Positions 42,005 to 50,563 of a DNA stretch of 64,000 nucleotides are shown in pieces. The notes under the pieces are model-generated. The model had not been told where the DNA came from. It saw only the letters and a program-made list of their open reading frames with translations, and searched no databases. The stretch covers positions 3,100,001 to 3,164,000 of the forward strand of contig NZ_JARNTX010000001.1 of the NCBI RefSeq assembly GCF_029433095.1. The letters are read 5' to 3'. The position numbers were made by a program, and so were the translations under genes. Source of the DNA: Hymenobacter sp. YC55 (GTDB lineage: Bacteria > Bacteroidota > Bacteroidia > Cytophagales > Hymenobacteraceae). Every line of letters starts with the position of its first letter. Position 1 is the stretch's first letter.

Positions 42005-43822
42005 ATGCTTGATACTGCTCCTCTTTCCGCATCCGTGCTGCAAACCGGCATGGGTGCTTTGCCACATACCAACGGCACAACTTTTCGCGTTTGGGCTCCC
42101 GCTGCTACAGCTGTATCTGTGGTAGGACCTTTCAACAACTGGGACCATACCACCCACTCACTTGCCGCCGAAACCGATGGCTATTGGGCTGCTGATTTTC
42201 CTGACTTAAAAGTAGGTAACGAATACAAGTTCTGGCTTGATACGCCTTCCGGTGAGTTAACCCGCAACGACCCCTATGCCCGCGAAGTCACGCATTCGGC
42301 TGGCAACTCCATCGTGCCCGACCATAGCTTCGATTGGGAAGACGACCACTTCGATATGCCCGCCTGGAACGAGCTGGTGATATACGAGCTGCACGTTGGC
42401 ACCTTCAACGCCCCCAATCCCGAGCAGCCCGGCACCTTCCTCGACGTAATTGAAAAGCTGGATTATCTGCGTGAATTGGGCATCAATGCCATCGAGATAA
42501 TGCCGCCCACCGAGTTTCCGGGCGGACGCTCCTGGGGCTACAACCCCTCGCACCCCTTCGCCCTCGAAACCGATTATGGTGGACCGCAGGCCTTCAAAGA
42601 ACTTGTAAAGCAAGCGCACCGCCACGGCATTGCCGTAATCCTGGACGTGGTATATAACCACTTCGGCCCCGGTGACTTGGACCTCTGGCAATTCGACGGC
42701 TGGCAGGAAAACGACGGTGGCGGTATCTACTTCTACAACGATTGGCGCGCCGAAACGCCCTGGGGCCACAACCGCCCCGACTACGGGCGCGACGCCGTGC
42801 GGGCCTACATCCGCGACAACGCCCTGATGTGGCTGGAGGACTACCGCGTAGATGGCCTGCGCTGCGACTCTATTTCCCACATCCGCAACGTGGATGGCTC
42901 GTCCGACCCTACCCGCGACCTGCCCGAAGGCTGGAGCTTGATGAAGTGGATCAACGAGGAAATCCGGGACCGGATGCCTTGGAAAATCACCATTGGCGAA
43001 GACCTGCAAGGCAACGAGTACATTACCCGCAGCCCTGAAGAAGGCGGGCAAGGCTTTTCCAGCCAATGGGATGCGGCTTTCGTCAACATTGTGCGTGATG
43101 CCATAGTAACACCCAACGACGACGACCGGGACCTGCACCGCGTGGCCGAAACTATTACCGGCATCTACAACGGCGATGCGTTTCAGCGCGTCATCTACAC
43201 CGAAAGCCACGACGAAGTAGCCAACGGCAAAAGCCGCGTAACCGAAGAAATCATGCCCGGCGACGCCCACGGCTGGTTCCCGAAGAAGCGCGCAACGCTA
43301 GGCGCGGCACTGGTATTCACCGCGCCCGGTATCCCCATGATGTTTCAGGGCCAGGAAATGTTAGCCGATGGCTACTTCTCCGACGACCTGCCGCTGGAAT
43401 GGCAGCACGCCGAACAACACGCCGGCTTGGTGCACTTGTACCGCGACCTAATTTCGCTACGCCGCAACTTGGCCGGCCACACGCGCGGCCTGTTGGGCCA
43501 GCACACCGAGGTACACCACGTCAACAACGACGACAAAACGCTGGCGTTCATCCGCCGCGACCAAAGCGGCCCCGGCGACACCACTATTGTGCTGGCCAAT
43601 TTTGCTAACCGCACCCACGAGGCCTACACTATTGGCCTGCCCCGCGGTGGTAACTGGCGCGTGCGGTTCAACTCCGACTGGGAAGGCTACGACGAGGAGT
43701 TTGGTAACTTCGAGAGCATGGACACGCAGGCCGAAGAAGGTATTTATGACGACCAGCCGTTCCACGGTTCGTTTGGACTGGCGCCTTATTCGGTGCTGAT
43801 TATCTCGCAGGAGCCCGGATAG
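42005..43822 (+). CDS. GH13 alpha-amylase-family enzyme, probably glycogen branching
   Basis: 605 aa. An N-terminal CBM48-like domain (about 20-100: GTTFRVWAPAATAVSVVGPFNNW) precedes the barrel. Catalytic regions: DVVYNH at 214-219, GLRCDSISH with nucleophile Asp288, TIGEDLQ with acid/base Glu332, and YTESHDE with Asp403. The layout (WLEDYRVDGLRCDS, then MFQGQEML at the end of the barrel) is that of branching enzymes and trehalohydrolases. A glycogen synthase gene follows 169 bp later, which favours alpha-1,4-glucan branching. It is not the standard GlgB by size and domain order, and trehalohydrolase activity is possible. The leader holds a hairpin at 41956. Confidence 0.85.
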   Translation: MLDTAPLSASVLQTGMGALPHTNGTTFRVWAPAATAVSVVGPFNNWDHTTHSLAAETDGYWAADFPDLKVGNEYKFWLDTPSGELTRNDPYAREVTHSAGNSIVPDHSFDWEDDHFDMPAWNELVIYELHVGTFNAPNPEQPGTFLDVIEKLDYLRELGINAIEIMPPTEFPGGRSWGYNPSHPFALETDYGGPQAFKELVKQAHRHGIAVILDVVYNHFGPGDLDLWQFDGWQENDGGGIYFYNDWRAETPWGHNRPDYGRDAVRAYIRDNALMWLEDYRVDGLRCDSISHIRNVDGSSDPTRDLPEGWSLMKWINEEIRDRMPWKITIGEDLQGNEYITRSPEEGGQGFSSQWDAAFVNIVRDAIVTPNDDDRDLHRVAETITGIYNGDAFQRVIYTESHDEVANGKSRVTEEIMPGDAHGWFPKKRATLGAALVFTAPGIPMMFQGQEMLADGYFSDDLPLEWQHAEQHAGLVHLYRDLISLRRNLAGHTRGLLGQHTEVHHVNNDDKTLAFIRRDQSGPGDTTIVLANFANRTHEAYTIGLPRGGNWRVRFNSDWEGYDEEFGNFESMDTQAEEGIYDDQPFHGSFGLAPYSVLIISQEPG

Positions 43823-43853
43823 AATTTCTTGCCTGATTGCGCTGCCTAGAACT

Positions 43854-43910
43854 CAGGGTTTTGTGAGGCTTCCAGATTTTTCTTGGAAGCCCCACGAAAC
43901 CCTGCTTTTT
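43854..43910 (+). terminator. Rho-independent terminator after the GH13 gene
   Basis: CAGGGTTTTGTGAGGCTTCCA (left) pairs with TGGAAGCCCCACGAAACCCTG (right) with G-T pairs, followed by CTTTTT. It separates the GH13 gene from the glycogen synthase gene, so at least part of their transcription is separate. Confidence 0.8.
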
Positions 43911-43991
43911 ATATCCTGTACACTGTAAAGCAACAGTAGGTAAACTCCGCAAGAAACCTAACTTGCCGCCTTCCACTCTAGCGTCCACCGT

Positions 43992-45830
43992 ATGCAAGTT
44001 CCTCCTTCCGCTCCCACCCCCATTGCACCCGATGCCTTACTCGTTGAAGTAGCCTGGGAAGTTTGCAATCAGGTCGGCGGCATTTACACGGTTATTCGTA
44101 GCAAGGTACCGGCCACCATGCAAGGCTGGGAAGACCGTTACTGTTTGCTAGGGCCTTACTTCTCGCAGCAGGCGCAGGGCGAGTTCGAGGCCTACGACGA
44201 TTATCAGCTCGATTCTCTCTCCGACCCGTTTGCCGGGGCAGTGCGCCGCATGCGCGAAATGGGCTACGACGTGTGCCTGGGCGTATGGCTCGTGACGGGC
44301 CGGCCACGTACGGTACTCATCAACCCCTACCAGGCGTATCCGCAGCTCGGCCAGATCAAATACGACCTCTGGGACCATCACCGTATCCCCACGCCCGACA
44401 ACGACGACTTGCTGCACCAGGTGGAGGCGTTCGGCCACTTGGCCAAGATATTTTTGCAGGTACTGGCCGCCGAAGTGGTGCCGCCGCAGCGGGTAGTGGC
44501 CCACTTCCACGAGTGGATGACGGGCGTAGCCATTCCGGGCCTGCGGCGCGACCAGACGCCACTGCACATCGTGTTTACCACGCACGCTACGCTGCTGGGC
44601 CGCTATCTGGCCATGAACGACCCCAATTTCTACGACCACCTTATGCAAGTGGACTGGCTGCCCGAAGCCCGGCACTTCAACATCGAGACGGCCGTAACGA
44701 TGGAGCGCGCGGCGGCCCACGGTGCCCACGTCTTTACAACGGTGAGCGAGCTGACGGTGCGCGAATGTATCTATCTGCTCGACAGAATACCGGATGCCGT
44801 GTTGCCAAACGGCCTGAATATCGAGCGGTTTGTGGCGGGGCACGAGTTCCAGAATCTACACCAGCAGTACAAAGCCAAAATTCACGAATTCGTGATGGCG
44901 CATTTTTTCCAGAGCTATTCTTTCGATCTGGACAAGACGCTGTACCTGTTCACGAGTGGCCGCTACGAGTACCACAACAAAGGTTTCGATTTAACGCTGG
45001 AAGCCTTGGCGCGCCTGAATTATCGGCTCCAGCAAAGCGGTTTGGAAGGCAACGTGGTGATGTTCTTTATCACCAAACGTCCCTTCACCAGCATCAACCC
45101 GCTGATTCTGCAAAACCGGGCCATCCTCGACGAGGTACACGAAACCTGCGAGGCTATTGAGCGGCAGGTAGGCGAGCGGCTGTTCTATGCCGCCGCCGCG
45201 TCCACCGACCACCGCCTGCCCGATCTGTCGACTATGGTTGATGATTACTGGAAGCTGCGCTACCGCCGTACGCTGCAAAGCTGGAAAACCAACAACCTGC
45301 CTTCGGTTATCACGCACAACTTGGTGGACGACAAAAACGACGACATCCTCAATTTTGTTCGCCAGGCTGGCCTCATAAACCACAAGCACGACCGGGTGAA
45401 GATTGTCTATCACCCCGATTTCGTGTCACCTACTTCGCCCTTGTTTGGCATGGAATACGGGCAGTTTGTGCGGGGCTGCCACTTGGGCGTGTTCCCGAGC
45501 TACTACGAGCCCTGGGGCTATACCCCGCTCGAATGTGTGGCCCGCGGCGTACCAGCCGTCACCTCCGACCTTTCCGGCTTCGGCGACTACGTGATGCAAA
45601 ACGTGGATGCTCACGAAGACAAAGGCATATACGTGGTGCAGCGCCAGGAAAAGAGCTTCGACGAGTCGGCTGAAGAGCTAACAGAAATGCTCTGGAATTT
45701 CGTGCTCCTCTCCCGCCGCGAGCGAATCATGCAGCGCAACAAGGTGGAGAGCAACTCGGAAATCTTCGACTGGAAAAACCTGCGCATTTACTACGACCGA
45801 GCTTATACCTTGGCATTAGAGCGGCAGTAA
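43992..45830 (+). CDS. Glycogen synthase, GT3 type
   Basis: 612 aa. This is the GT3 family of animal and fungal glycogen synthases, also found in Bacteroidota, not the GT5 GlgA. N-terminal glycogen synthase region LLVEVAWEVCNQVGGIYTVIRSK (16-38), the mid-region HEWMTGVAIPGLRRDQTPLHIVFTTHATLLGRYLA, the LPNGLNIERF segment, and the C-terminal FPSYYEPWGYTPLECVARGVPAVTSDLSGFGDYV, which closely resembles yeast Gsy2. It uses UDP-glucose in other GT3 enzymes. It pairs with the GH13 enzyme upstream to make branched alpha-glucan. A terminator follows at 45862. Confidence 0.9.
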   Translation: MQVPPSAPTPIAPDALLVEVAWEVCNQVGGIYTVIRSKVPATMQGWEDRYCLLGPYFSQQAQGEFEAYDDYQLDSLSDPFAGAVRRMREMGYDVCLGVWLVTGRPRTVLINPYQAYPQLGQIKYDLWDHHRIPTPDNDDLLHQVEAFGHLAKIFLQVLAAEVVPPQRVVAHFHEWMTGVAIPGLRRDQTPLHIVFTTHATLLGRYLAMNDPNFYDHLMQVDWLPEARHFNIETAVTMERAAAHGAHVFTTVSELTVRECIYLLDRIPDAVLPNGLNIERFVAGHEFQNLHQQYKAKIHEFVMAHFFQSYSFDLDKTLYLFTSGRYEYHNKGFDLTLEALARLNYRLQQSGLEGNVVMFFITKRPFTSINPLILQNRAILDEVHETCEAIERQVGERLFYAAAASTDHRLPDLSTMVDDYWKLRYRRTLQSWKTNNLPSVITHNLVDDKNDDILNFVRQAGLINHKHDRVKIVYHPDFVSPTSPLFGMEYGQFVRGCHLGVFPSYYEPWGYTPLECVARGVPAVTSDLSGFGDYVMQNVDAHEDKGIYVVQRQEKSFDESAEELTEMLWNFVLLSRRERIMQRNKVESNSEIFDWKNLRIYYDRAYTLALERQ

Positions 45831-45861
45831 AGACTAACTAGCACCGTTTGATTTCATTTAA

Positions 45862-45891
45862 AAGGCCCGGCTGTATATACAGCCGGGCCTT
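45862..45891. terminator. Bidirectional terminator after glycogen synthase
   Basis: Perfect 30-bp palindrome: AAGGCCCGGCTGTAT (45862-45876) and its complement (45877-45891), followed by TCTTGTTT. It also closes the convergent fasciclin gene. Confidence 0.88.
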
Positions 45892-45921
45892 CTTGTTTCA
45901 CTCATTTGAGTCTGCCAGTTC

Positions 45922-46962
45922 TTACGGCAGCAGCACCTGGTCAATGATGTACACTACTCCGTTGGTTGCTAGCACGTTGGCGGTGGCAATATTGGCAGCT
46001 GTACCGGTGCCGCCGCGTACAGTAAAGCCGTTGGCCGCCGCTGCCACAGTGATGTTGCCATTGAGGGTAGCCACGTTGCCGGGCACCAAATCCGATGAAA
46101 ACACCCGGCCACTGCTCACAATGTGCTTCTGCAGAATGGCAACCAGCGTAGCATCCGGCACTTGGCTCAGGCTTTGCAAATTAAGCGCCGTCAGCGCCGC
46201 CCGGAAGGCTGCATCAGTAGGAGCAAACACGGTGATGTTGGAAGAGTTGCTGGACGCCGCCGCCAGCAGGGCCGAAGCCGCCGGGCGCTGCAGAGCCTGC
46301 AACAACTGCGTGAACTGCGCCGGATTGGCCGCTGCATTAGCAGTTACTATAGCCGCTATAGTTTGGCTAGGCGGCAGCAGCACGTTGTCGATGGCGTGAA
46401 TAGTGCCGTTGCTGGCCGCAATATCGGCCGTTACTACCCGCGTGCCCCCGTTTATGGATACGGTGGTACCCGACTTGGATAGATAGAGCGTGTTATCGTT
46501 GACGCCATTCCCGCTGGCAGGCTTGGCGGTAGTAGCGGTGCTAGTCCCGGCGGCAATGTCGGCGGCTCGCACATTGGCCGCTAGCACATGGTAGAGGAGC
46601 ACATTGCGGAGGGCCGCAATCTGATTGGCATCCGTCACGGCGTTGATCTTAGCGGCTGAACTGAAGGCATCGAGAGGGCCGCCGGCCAATTTGGCAAAGG
46701 CTGCATTGTTGGGCGCAAACACCGTGAATGGACCCGCACCGCTTAGCGTACCAGCTAAGTCGGCTTTCGTAACGGCAGCTACCAGAATACTGAAGTCCGC
46801 ATTTCCTTGGGCTACCTGCACAATGTTTTGCTGCGAACCGCCAGAGGGCGTGTCATCGTCATCATCACAAGATGTGACGCCCAAACTGAACGCTATACCT
46901 GTGAGCAGCAAACACAACGTCCGTAAAAAGGGAAAGGAGTGGAAAAGGGAAGCTGTTTTCAT
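45922..46962 (-). CDS. Fasciclin-domain lipoprotein (two FAS1 domains)
   Basis: 346 aa. Lipoprotein signal ending LGVTSCDDDDD with the Cys at about residue 32. Two FAS1 domains: about 50-190 (FSILVAAVTKADLAGTLSGAGPFTVFAPNNAAFAKL, then NGTIHAIDNVLLPP) and 200-346 (FTQLLQALQRPAASALLAAASSNSSNITVFAPTDAAF, ending NGVVYIIDQVLLP). FAS1 domains mediate adhesion or bind small ligands at the cell surface. The Asp-rich linker after the lipid Cys is typical of surface-exported lipoproteins of Bacteroidota. It stands alone. Confidence 0.92.
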   Translation of the reverse strand: MKTASLFHSFPFLRTLCLLLTGIAFSLGVTSCDDDDDTPSGGSQQNIVQVAQGNADFSILVAAVTKADLAGTLSGAGPFTVFAPNNAAFAKLAGGPLDAFSSAAKINAVTDANQIAALRNVLLYHVLAANVRAADIAAGTSTATTAKPASGNGVNDNTLYLSKSGTTVSINGGTRVVTADIAASNGTIHAIDNVLLPPSQTIAAIVTANAAANPAQFTQLLQALQRPAASALLAAASSNSSNITVFAPTDAAFRAALTALNLQSLSQVPDATLVAILQKHIVSSGRVFSSDLVPGNVATLNGNITVAAAANGFTVRGGTGTAANIATANVLATNGVVYIIDQVLLP

Positions 46963-47159
46963 TTGTGTAACTTATGAGGTTAAAAAGTTAAACAGAACGT
47001 GAAAACAGAATCAATACCGCTATTTGAATGTTTGCATAAGCACTTATAAAATTTTGTTGTTCAGCTTTCCTGTTTTTACTTAATTCATGATGCAGATTTA
47101 ATCAAATTATCAATTTGTCCGTAAGCAGGCCGAGCCCCCTCTGAAAGCAAACTGGATTC

Positions 47160-48029
47160 TTGAGCCGTAGCAACATACTTTTCCGTTTGCCTACCACCAA
47201 CCTGCACAAGAAGTGCGCTGCTGCCCTGCTTTTCGCCACAGCCGCCCTTACGGCCGCGGCGCACGAGTTCTGGCTGATGCCACCCCAATTTTTTATAGCA
47301 CCGGGCACTACACTCAACCTGCCCGTTTTTGTGGGTGAAAACTTCACTGGCGAGCGGTGGGCAGGCAAAAGCCGCCGCGTTACCCAACTGGTACACTACG
47401 CGCCAACTGGCCCAGAAGACCTGCTGGCCACAGCTACCACCGCCGATACGCTGCACCCGAACGTCACGTTTGCGCAGCCCGGTACGCACATGGTGGCTCT
47501 TGCGACCAATAATGCTTTTATCACGCTTGAGGCCGAGAAATTCAACGCCTACCTGAAGGAAGAAGGGCTCGATTATATTTTGATGCAGCGTCAGCAGCAG
47601 GGCGCGCTCAACAAGCCAGGCCGGGAAGCCTACAGCCGGTGTACTAAAACATTGGTCCAAGTTGGTAACCCGGGCGCTTCCGATACTGCACGGGCTTGGA
47701 GCCGGCCTACGGGCCTGCCACTAGAACTAGTACCCGAGCAAAATCCGTACACCCTGCGGACCGGCAGTTCGCTCACTATTCGAGTGCTGGCCGACGGGCA
47801 ACCCAAGGCCGGCCAATTAGTGCAGGTGTGGCAACGCTCGGTAGGCCAGCCAGTAAAAATTATCCGGCTCTATAGTAACCAAAACGGCCGTGTGCTGTTT
47901 CGATTAACCAACCCTGGTCAGTTTATGGTAAGTACCGTCCGAATGATGCCTGCCAAGCTGCCAGAAGCGGATTGGCAAAGTAATTGGAGCACCCTTACGT
48001 TCGGTTTCAGGGGAATTTCCAGCCGTTGA
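47160..48029 (+). CDS. DUF4198 periplasmic protein
   Basis: 289 aa. TTG start at 47160, the only in-frame start that keeps the signal peptide (KKCAAALLFATAALTAAA, then HEFWLMP). The HEFWLMPPQFFIAPGTTLNLPVFVGENF start after cleavage is the hallmark of DUF4198 proteins, with a His and Trp at the new N-terminus. Two beta domains follow (LVHYAPTGPEDL, FAQPGTHMVALATN; GSSLTIRVLADGQPKAGQLVQVW). Family members are often next to metal transporters (cobalt, nickel) or TonB receptors; none is adjacent here, so the ligand is open. Confidence 0.8.
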   Translation: MSRSNILFRLPTTNLHKKCAAALLFATAALTAAAHEFWLMPPQFFIAPGTTLNLPVFVGENFTGERWAGKSRRVTQLVHYAPTGPEDLLATATTADTLHPNVTFAQPGTHMVALATNNAFITLEAEKFNAYLKEEGLDYILMQRQQQGALNKPGREAYSRCTKTLVQVGNPGASDTARAWSRPTGLPLELVPEQNPYTLRTGSSLTIRVLADGQPKAGQLVQVWQRSVGQPVKIIRLYSNQNGRVLFRLTNPGQFMVSTVRMMPAKLPEADWQSNWSTLTFGFRGISSR

Positions 48030-48131
48030 TGCAGCCTTTTTAAACCTCTTTCGTTGGTACCTCAACACGCTGCCAACGAACATTTTTTTGTTACCTTCGC
48101 AACTCCCTAAAAACCCCGAACCACCGACGGT

Positions 48132-48506
48132 ATGAAGTACTCGATTGATAAAAAGGAAACGTACACGATAATCACGATTGACGAGAAGAAGCTAGATACA
48201 ACCGTAGCTCCTGACCTGAAATCGGAATTTGTGAAGCTGAATGCCGAAGGCATCAACAACCTGATTCTGGACCTCACCAACGTGAAGTATACCGATTCGT
48301 CAGGGCTCAGCTCCATTCTGATTGCCAACCGGTTGTGCAACTCTACGGGTGGTTTGCTGGTACTCACCGGTCTGCAAGACCACGTGATGAAGCTTATCAC
48401 CATTAGTAAGCTCGAATCGGTACTGCATATCCTACCCACCGTGGAAGAAGGCATTGACCGCATTTTCCTGCACGCCATCGAGCGTGACCTGACCAGCAAG
48501 GAATAG
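48132..48506 (+). CDS. STAS-domain anti-sigma-factor antagonist
   Basis: 124 aa, a single STAS domain. Strand YTIITIDEKKLDTTVAPDLKSEF, then NLILDLTNVKYTDSSGLSSILIANRL: the DSSGLSS segment at 55-61 carries the Ser (56 or 57) phosphorylated in SpoIIAA-like antagonists, then GGLLVLTGLQDHVMKLITI and VLHILPTVEEGIDRIF. In partner-switching systems it would bind an anti-sigma kinase; no kinase or sigma factor gene is adjacent. Bacteroidota have many such single STAS proteins of unknown target. TACCTTCG at 48092-48099 may be its -7 element. Confidence 0.9.
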   Translation: MKYSIDKKETYTIITIDEKKLDTTVAPDLKSEFVKLNAEGINNLILDLTNVKYTDSSGLSSILIANRLCNSTGGLLVLTGLQDHVMKLITISKLESVLHILPTVEEGIDRIFLHAIERDLTSKE

Positions 48507-48525
48507 AGTTTAAAGGTATTAGTTG

Positions 48526-48571
48526 TTGGTTGTCAGTTGTCAGGTTCCCGTAACTGACAACAGGCAACCAA
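48526..48571. terminator. Hairpin after the STAS gene
   Basis: TTGGTTGTCAGTTGTCAG (48526-48543) pairs with CTGACAACAGGCAACCAA (48554-48571) with a few mismatches. No strong T-run follows. Probable terminator of the STAS gene. Confidence 0.5.
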
Positions 48572-48598
48572 TTTGCTTTATATGGTTGGATGGCTGCA

Positions 48599-48668
48599 TG
48601 GTTGAATTGTTAAATGGCTGACCGTTCAAACGGCTCGTTGAACAGGCAGCCATTTAATAATTCAACCA
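48599..48668. promoter_or_regulatory. Long hairpin in the leader of the RNase Z gene
   Basis: Arms 48599-48620 and 48647-48668 (22 bases, one G-T pair), with an inner stem GTTCAA/TTGAAC. It ends 13 bases before the rnz ATG at 48682 and would be at the 5' side of that mRNA if transcription starts upstream. It could also be a second terminator of the STAS gene. Confidence 0.55.
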
Positions 48669-48681
48669 TTCATCAATTTAC

Positions 48682-49593
48682 ATGGAGTTTGAGCTGAAAA
48701 TTTTGGGTAGCGCGTCGGCGACGCCTTTTCTCGACCGGCACCAAACGGCGCAGGTACTAACCGTGGGCAACGCGCAGTACCTGATTGACTGCGGCGAAGG
48801 CACTCAAAGCCGCCTGATGGAGTACAAGCTACGCCATCAGCGCATCCAAACCATTTTCATCTCCCATCTGCACGGCGACCATTACTTCGGGTTGTTTGGC
48901 TTGCTCGGCACCATGCACCTCAACGGCCGCACCGAGCCGCTGCAACTCTTTGGCCCCAGCGGCCTCGATGAAGTGTTGACCATGCAGTTCCGGCACTCGT
49001 TTACGCAACTGAGTTTCGAGCTGAATTTCACGGTCGTTGATACCACGCAGCACGCCTTGGTTTACGAAGACAAGCACGTAACGGTGCACACGCTGCCCAT
49101 GCGGCACCGAATTCCGTGCTGTGGCTATCTGTTTCGGGAATTGCCCAAGCGGCGGCCTTTGGTCAAAGAGAAGTTACCGTCTGGCCTCACCCCCGCCCAG
49201 CTCACGGGTCTTACGCTCGGCGAAGACGTGCTAGACGAAGTCGGCAACGTACTGATCCGCAACCTCGACGTAACCACTGAGCCCAAACCGCCCCGCAGCT
49301 ACGCCTTCTGCTCCGACACGCTTTACACCGAAAGCCTCGCCGACTTAGTGCACGGTGTCGATTTGCTGTATCACGAGGCTACTTTTCTGGATGAGATGCG
49401 CGACCGGGCCCAGACTACGCATCACTCCACGGCTCGCCAGGCTGGCTTGCTGGCTCGCCGGGCTCAAGTGCAGCGCCTGCTCATCGGCCATTTTTCCAGC
49501 CGCTACCGCGACCTAACGCCCCTGTTGATGGAGGCTCAAACCATGTTTGAATGGACTGAGCTAGCTACGGAAGGCTTAACGGTGAGTGTGTAA
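48682..49593 (+). CDS. rnz: Ribonuclease Z
   Basis: 303 aa, full length for the short bacterial type. Metallo-beta-lactamase fold: the zinc motif SHLHGDHYFG at 61-70 (His62, His64, Asp66, His67), a DCGEGTQ at 37-43, RHRIPCCGYLF in the flexible-arm region and the end ATEGLTV. Further ligands His and Asp are in FCSDTLYTES and YHEATFLDE, and HHSTARQAG and LIGHFSSRY contain the last His. The enzyme cuts the 3' trailer of tRNA precursors. The hairpin directly upstream is discussed separately. Confidence 0.95.
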   Translation: MEFELKILGSASATPFLDRHQTAQVLTVGNAQYLIDCGEGTQSRLMEYKLRHQRIQTIFISHLHGDHYFGLFGLLGTMHLNGRTEPLQLFGPSGLDEVLTMQFRHSFTQLSFELNFTVVDTTQHALVYEDKHVTVHTLPMRHRIPCCGYLFRELPKRRPLVKEKLPSGLTPAQLTGLTLGEDVLDEVGNVLIRNLDVTTEPKPPRSYAFCSDTLYTESLADLVHGVDLLYHEATFLDEMRDRAQTTHHSTARQAGLLARRAQVQRLLIGHFSSRYRDLTPLLMEAQTMFEWTELATEGLTVSV

Positions 49594-49735
49594 CCGCGCA
49601 AGAAACTAGCAAGCTTCGCTCAGCATCTATGCGCTGGAAAACGCTACGGCTACAGTTGAGCATTATTTTCGTAGCGTTGCCTCGGCAAGAAGAGGCTAGA
49701 CTACGCTTGGCGGCTAGATTTTTATATCAAATAGT

Positions 49736-50473
49736 ATGTCTCACAAGAAGCAGCAGCTTTACCTGGTCCTGAGCGGCATTTTCATTGTAAATGCGCTGTT
49801 GGCGGAAATAATTGGGGTGAAGATATTTTCGGTGGAAGCTCTGCTGGGCTTGCCCGGCAACCTCACGGCCGGGGTGCTGATCTGGCCTGTGGTATTTGTC
49901 ACCACTGATATTATCAACGAGTATTTCGGGCGGGCCGGAGTGTTGCGCGTGAGCTACCTTACGGTGGCGCTGATTTTGTTTGCCTTCGTCGTGATTTACG
50001 CCACCACCAAGCTCCCTCCCGCCGCATTCTGGCTGGACGTGAACAAGACGGATGCGCAAGGACGGCCTTTCAACATCGATTTCGCTTATCAAAGCATATT
50101 CCGGCAGGGCTTGGGTATTATCACCGGTTCCATCACCGCGTTTGGGATTGGGCAAGTACTGGATGCTACCGTTTTCCAAGCTATACGGCGCGCTACCAAA
50201 GGCCGCTACGTGTGGCTGCGCGCAACCGGCTCCACGCTTATCTCGCAGCTTGTCGATTCGTTTGTGGTGCTCTATGTGGCCTTCTACTTGTTCGGCAACT
50301 GGACACTGGATCAAGTGCTGAGCGTGGCGAACACGAATTACTGGTATAAATTCGCTGCTGCTATCCTGCTCACGCCGGTGCTTTACCTCGCCCATTTCCT
50401 GATCGACCGGTATCTGGGCGAAGAAGCTACCACCGAGCTGCAGCAGGAAGCTGCTGCCAATGTCAGCGTATAA
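49736..50473 (+). CDS. Queuosine precursor transporter (YhhQ/QPTR-like)
   Basis: 245 aa with about six membrane helices. VUT/QPTR landmarks: the first loop and helix ending VLSGIFIVNALLAEIIGVKIFS, LTAGVLIWPVVFVTTDIINEYFGRAGVLR with the DIINEYFG motif, ATKLPPAAFWLD, and SIFRQGLGIITGSITAFGIGQVLDATVFQAIRRATKGRYVWLRATGSTLISQLVDSFVVLYVAF. The YhhQ group imports the queuosine precursors preQ0/preQ1. It is followed 90 bp later by trpS on the same strand. A hairpin-like AACGCTACG/CGTAGCGTT pair lies just before it at 49640-49678. Confidence 0.88.
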   Translation: MSHKKQQLYLVLSGIFIVNALLAEIIGVKIFSVEALLGLPGNLTAGVLIWPVVFVTTDIINEYFGRAGVLRVSYLTVALILFAFVVIYATTKLPPAAFWLDVNKTDAQGRPFNIDFAYQSIFRQGLGIITGSITAFGIGQVLDATVFQAIRRATKGRYVWLRATGSTLISQLVDSFVVLYVAFYLFGNWTLDQVLSVANTNYWYKFAAAILLTPVLYLAHFLIDRYLGEEATTELQQEAAANVSV

Positions 50474-50563
50474 ATCTTAAGTTGTCAGTTGTAGGATATC
50501 AGATGTTAGTGGTTTAGCAGCTGCATAACTACCAATTGACAACAAGTACTTAACAACTATTCC

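Noticed and set aside
42257..43270. A 337-residue reverse frame opposite the GH13 gene
   Set aside because: The forward strand has all GH13 catalytic motifs; the reverse frame is Val/Gly-rich noise.
49640..49678. AACGCTACG/CGTAGCGTT inverted repeat before the queuosine precursor transporter as a preQ1 riboswitch
   Set aside because: A 9-bp stem with a 21-base loop does not match the compact H-type pseudoknot with an A-rich tail of preQ1-I, nor an evident preQ1-II layout, so it is recorded only as a hairpin.
49727..50395. A 222-residue reverse frame opposite the queuosine precursor transporter
   Set aside because: His/Gln-rich composition with no domain; the forward frame matches the transporter family.
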